Below are positions 60,101 through 64,000 of a stretch of 64,000 nt of DNA, piece after piece. The DNA comes from Malania oleifera. Lineage: Eukaryota; Streptophyta; Magnoliopsida; Santalales; Ximeniaceae. The translations under genes were made by a program, and so were the position numbers. Below the pieces are notes generated by a model, which was given only the letters and a program-made list of their open reading frames with translations, did not search any database and was not told where the DNA came from. The DNA lies in assembly GCF_029873635.1 (NCBI RefSeq), contig NC_080423.1, positions 107,989,988 through 108,053,987 of the forward strand, given 5' to 3'. Positions within the stretch are counted from its first letter, which is position 1. Each line of letters opens with the position of its first letter.

Positions 60101-61690
60101 ACATAAAAGAAGTTCTTTACTCTTTACATCGTGGTAAGTTGATGGCTTTTCATAAGATACATTCTCTTGTACTCTATTGTCATCTGTACCGGTGTGCTCC
60201 TTAACTTTTCCACTAGGGTGATCATTGAGCCTCATGCCTTGTGCAACTCGTGCCTAGAGCACGAGTTGTTTTTCAACTTTTCCTTTTGAGGGTCCACCAC
60301 AAAGAAGATAAAATTTTACCCCCCTTAACTATCAAAGGATTTTTTAATCAAAAAGACTAATTTTCTTAGATAGTTCATGTTAGGATGCATAACTTTTCTT
60401 TGAACACATACAATCTTTTATCTTGGATTGCAGGTAAAGTGAGTTCGACTATTTTTAGAGCGCTATTGAGGTCACATCTAACGCGATAATTCTAAAAAGC
60501 ATATATCAGAGTCATTTTTTTTATTAGTTTTGGTCAATCTAGTAACTGTTTGCGGTGGCCATATAGTCATCGCAATTGATTGTTCATGGAATTTTTCATA
60601 AATGTACAAAAAGATAAAGTATTGTTAATAATGTAAAATATGTCATTATCATTAGGCCACCACATAAAAAAACTAATATTGTAATCTGTGCCATCCAAAA
60701 TTGAATATCACTAAGGCTTTTTACTGCAACTTTCTTTGCACCAAAACTAAAAGAGATAATTAAAGATTTTTTTTATTAGATGCATTTGCCAAATGTTTGA
60801 TGCATTTTTGCAATCTTTAAATGAAATAAAAAATTATGATGATGTGAAATTTATTTGTATGATGATTCTAATTATATGTTTGCTACATGTTTTTTTTTAA
60901 AATAAAAAAAAAAAAGGGCGACACATCCATTTATTTATTAATATACCCTCACTTTTTACGGAAGAATACCGTGGTTATAAGATAATACAAAAGGGAGAGT
61001 ACAAAAAAACCCTCCCAAAACTAGCAACCAATCAAATTAGGATAACAAAACTAAACATAACTAACACAAAAAATAAAAACATAAACACGGCCAAAATTAA
61101 AACAAAATATACCAAACGAAACTTTAGATACTAATTAAATTATATTAAATAAATTTTACACTAATTTATAAAGGTTATTTATTCAATCTTTTCATTTTCA
61201 CTTTATCTCATTCTAGGAATCAAATAAATTATCAATACCTAAAGAAAAAATAAAATCAAATTTTTTACTTGATTTATAGCATTCGTCAATCATTTATTTC
61301 TTTTATACCATTTTATTTATTTCATATTTCATTCGAAGCTTAAACATACATAACACATATTAAATGGGAGTTTTGATTTCTTACGTATCAACACGTGATG
61401 ATAATTTTTGCATTTCTTAATTCAGATAAATTTGAAAATGAATAATTTATCAACAAATGAGTAGTCTATTTTTGTTTATGTTCAAATAAATTTTAATTGG
61501 TTAATTTAGTGCGACACGATTGCCGAGCACTTAACAATTAAATAAGGGAATTTTGCCTTTGTATGGTTGCTAGCACTGATTGTAGGGTTGGTGAGGGTGT
61601 AGATATGATTGTCTTTACCATAGTGGATGACCTAAATTCATAAGCAAATATTCCTACTATGATTCTCTCAAAAGAGGGAATTACAAATAA
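57150..61690. other. AT-rich intergenic region without genes
   Basis: No open frame above about 135 codons, and none with a recognisable family. T/A tracts are frequent (57310-57330, 58190, 60890-60915). About 60890-61110 begins with an A/T tract then GGGCGACACATCC, which could be the reverse end of an old retroposon but has no coding support. The rest shows nothing I can name. Confidence 0.6.
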
Positions 61691-61699
61691 TTTGAATTT

Positions 61700-62158
61700 T
61701 GTGTGTGATATACCCCAAATATATCACTTACCATAAATCCAAAGGAGACTAGAGCCCAACATTGATGAGGGCAATTATCACCTAAGTCAACTGCTCAGGC
61801 AGAGTAATTGATGTCAGCTCCATGATGACTAGAGTAATCTACGCCAACGTTATAACAACCGGAGCGATTCACGCTTGCGCCATAATTCGCTAATAAATGG
61901 CACATCACCCTTAGGTCAAACTCCATCACTATAAATGGGGATTCAGAGAAGAGGTTAAGGTATCTCATTCTAAACTCTACTTTACTATTGCATAAAAAAC
62001 CTCTCAAGTCAATCCCTGATTTAGGCATCGGAGCGATCCCCCGGAGTACACTCCCGGTCCTCCAAGGCTTACTTATTTATCTCTTTTCAGGTGATCGTGA
62101 TCAGGGATCGTGAAGGTCGTTCAATTTTTGGCTGCAGCAATTGGCGCCGTCTGTGGGA
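61700..62158 (+). mobile_element. Ty3/gypsy LTR remnant with primer-binding site
   Basis: The stretch has a TATA box (ACTATAAATGGGG near 61930), an LTR-like end ...GGCTGCAGCA at 62139 and, one base on, TTGGCGCCGTCTGTGGGA (62141-62158). That is a primer-binding-site motif common in plant Ty3/gypsy elements. The left edge is uncertain; 61700 (TGTGTGTGAT) is a guess. No gag follows; instead a host RNA-binding-protein fragment begins about 60 bases later. Fossil. Confidence 0.6.
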
Positions 62159-62206
62159 ACTTCTTGAGAGGTTTTCTCTTTCAATCCTTGATCATGACTA
62201 CATTAG

Positions 62207-62614
62207 ATAATTGAAGGTCGATGCATTGGCTCTATTAAGATCGTCCGAAATACCACCGTCCGATCCATCGCCAATTGGGACCCTACCCACTGCAAACTCT
62301 TCATTCGCGGAATTGGATGGGACACTACCATCAAGAACCTCCACAATCTCTTCTCCACCTATGGTGACCTCGAAGAAGCCATCGCGATCCTTGGCAAGGT
62401 CACCGGGAAAAGTAAAGGCTACAGGTTTATTACGTTCAAGCACGTCAATGACGCTTTACTCGCATTGAAAAAGCCAAGTAATAAAATTGACGGACAAATA
62501 ACCGAGACCCAGCTTGCGATGTTGGGAAATTTCGGATCTAATACGAATCCGACTACAATTGATGTTTCTATGCGCAAGATTTATGTAGCCAACGTGCCTA
62601 TTCTCAAGGTATGA
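62207..62614 (+). pseudogene. UBA2-like RNA-binding-protein gene fragment (RRM1 and start of RRM2)
   Basis: One frame from 62207 to the stop at 62612 reads like UBP1-associated protein 2 (UBA2a/b/c). It holds VRSIANWDPTHCKLFIRGIG, WDTTIKNLHNLFSTYGDLEE, VTGKSKGYRFITFKHVNDAL, KKPSNKIDGQ, then a linker and MRKIYVANVP, the first strand of RRM2. The RNP2 motif (LFIRGI) is intact; RNP1 is KGYRFITF where KGYGFITF is usual. Text ends ILKV-stop, where ILK is followed by GTATGA, like a splice donor. N-terminal and C-terminal parts of the roughly 400-residue host protein are absent. In plants UBA2 proteins are nuclear and act in mRNA stability and wound/ABA responses; this piece is unlikely to work. It lies directly behind a retrotransposon primer-binding site, suggesting capture. 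Confidence 0.75.
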
Positions 62615-63509
62615 TTTTTTCTCCATCATACAATAATAATTCTAAAAACAAAAAAAAAAACAAATAGATGTCATAGTTTCAACCCTTGAAAAGCTCCATC
62701 TTAATGGCTAATAATAATTAATAGGATGTTCAAGTTATTTAATTATTTGAACAATGACCTATGCACCAAATGCATAGTGGGGTCATGATAGCTGCACTGC
62801 AAGTCAAATAAACAAAGCCAAACTTTGAAATTCTAATGGGTTGGCCGAATGCACCATGGGTTTGGCAATAATGACTTTTGCACATTCATGTGCGTTGAAC
62901 AGTGCTCTGAATAGTGAATTTGAAATTGCTATTGGGAATTTGAGTTGAAATTACAACGCACATTGAAATTCCATAATACAGCAACTACAATCGGCAAAAC
63001 CTCAAACAGAAAAATCAAGCTCCTTAGTGACATTCTGTCGAGCACCTGGAGCCCAATCAACTGAACAATCCACACCATAATCAAAAGAAACAGTAGCAAA
63101 ATTACCGTCGTCAACGATAGACATCTCGCAGATCTCAATCTCAAACTTCAATCTACCACTGCACTCACAACCCCATCCAACATGGGACTCACGAATCAAC
63201 TGGGATACAATCGAATAATCTAAGTTTATAGACCCCACATATGACACAGACAACACAAAAATAGTCTGCGAAATCTATAACATTGCACGCTTACTTGTAG
63301 TTCCCTTTGCCATAAATGATCGAACACTTGGTGCATACACATCCAAACCCTTTGAAACAAATCCATCCCGAACCGATTAAGAATCCTAACTGATATTGAA
63401 AATACTAGAACTCACATCTTTAACCCCAATGAAATCAAAACTGCAAGAACCTGTCAAATTGAACAACCATCCCAGCATCATAAATTATCAAAATGTTACT
63501 GAATATATA
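62615..63509. other. Non-coding sequence between UBA2 fragment and minisatellite
   Basis: No recognised gene. A minus-strand frame at about 63256-63002 is open for 84 codons (includes HVGWGCECSGRLKFEIEIC) but has no ATG start and no family I know. Confidence 0.5.
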
Positions 63510-64000
63510 GCCCAAAAAATGACCACAGCTCATTAGGTAAGGAAGAATCGGCCCAACTAACGAGCAACGCTCGTGAGACCAGACGACTGCCCAAAAAATG
63601 GGCACAACACAAAGAAAAATCGGCCCAACTGATGAGCAACGCTCGTGAGGCCAGAAGACTGCCCAAAAAATGAGCACGACTCATTAGGCAAGGAAGAATT
63701 AGCCCAACTGACGAGCAACGCTCGTTAGGCTAGAAGATTGCCCAAAAAATGAGCACATATGATTAGGCAAAGAAGAATTGGCCCAACTAACGAGCAACGC
63801 TCATGAGGCCAAAAGACTCCCCAAAAAATGAGCACAACTCATTAGGCAAAGAAGAACCGGCCCAACTGATGAGTAACGCTCGTGAGGCCTAAAAACAGCC
63901 CAAAATATGAGCACAGCTCATTTGGCCAGAAATGACAAAAAAGAAGAGCATGACTCATGAAACCACAAGCAGCCCAAAATGCCTCAAGAAGAGCTGCTCG
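63510..64000. repeat. About 79-bp minisatellite, six copies, runs off right edge
   Basis: Units of the form AA(T/C)(C/T)GGCCCAACT(A/G)A(C/T)GAGCAACGCTCGTGAGGCC...GCCCAAAAAATGAGCAC...TCATTAGGCAA(A/G)GAAG start at 63546, 63618, 63697, 63776 and 63855, with periods of 72, 79, 79 and 79. Decayed copies lie on both sides. Each unit contains the short palindrome GAGCAACGCTC. An open frame on the minus strand is a by-product of the period. Confidence 0.9.

Noticed and set aside
60244-60268. CAACTCGTGC-loop-GCACGAGTTG hairpin followed by T-rich sequence, like a bacterial terminator
   Set aside because: The surroundings are a plant intergenic region with no gene nearby. A 10-bp hairpin is expected now and then.
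63002-63256. 84-codon minus-strand frame (HVGWGCECSG...)
   Set aside because: It has no ATG, no recognised family and no splice context. It is kept only as a note in the intergenic entry.
1-64000. CRISPR arrays, tRNA/rRNA genes, Polintons or other capsid-bearing DNA elements, defence systems
   Set aside because: No regular short spaced repeats, tRNA-like A/B-box gene or major capsid/DNA polymerase B text was seen; the sequence is ordinary plant chromosome with transposons.

Overview
This window is from a flowering-plant nuclear genome, most likely a eudicot. The evidence is spliced genes with GT-AG introns and land-plant protein families: a plant-type snurportin-1, a PAP27/PAP24-type purple acid phosphatase and a 23-kDa jasmonate-induced-protein homolog. 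It also has plant-type CACTA, hAT, RTE, L1, Ty1/copia, Ty3/gypsy and caulimovirid sequences in AT-rich DNA. I cannot name the species.

Left half (1-29.5 kb): nested transposons. Positions 1-8296 are the 5' half of a Tat/Ogre-like Ty3/gypsy element on the minus strand, with a 3.2-kb LTR, a primer-binding site, a long leader and a decayed gag; it runs off the left edge. It abuts, and probably inserted into, a large CACTA (En/Spm) DNA transposon on the plus strand (8297-23931). The CACTA carries a TNP2-type transposase gene (11181-14951) broken mainly by in-frame stops, and a second Transposase_24-type gene (16104-17765). Inside it sit an L1 remnant, a long inverted repeat, a copia LTR-gag remnant and a gypsy solo LTR with a perfect CTAAT target duplication. 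The right CACTA end abuts a second gypsy LTR (23932-25672). A SIRE-like copia LTR remnant follows, ending near 27991.

Right half (29.5-64 kb): three apparently intact host genes. A two-exon jasmonate-induced-protein homolog lies on the minus strand (29535-31456). Snurportin-1 lies on the plus strand with seven exons (34478-46805, 433 aa). A purple acid phosphatase lies on the minus strand with 12 exons (48211-56978, 616 aa). The last two converge tail to tail. Their introns took most of the insertions: an RTE LINE remnant and an antisense copia element with GTATT target duplications in snurportin, and a caulimovirid fossil and an RTE tail in the phosphatase. In every case the exon frames and splice phases still add up.

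Between and beyond these genes are a 250-bp tandem array split by a hAT-type MITE (31.8-33.2 kb) and a quiet AT-rich stretch (57.2-61.7 kb). Then comes a gypsy LTR/PBS remnant directly followed by a piece of a UBA2-like RNA-binding-protein gene, which looks like gene capture, and a 79-bp minisatellite that runs off the right edge. No tRNA, rRNA, CRISPR or prokaryote-like system was seen. The most unusual items are the UBA2 fragment behind the primer-binding site, the one-frame nonsense decay of the CACTA transposase, the 400-bp-arm hairpin and the MITE-split tandem array.
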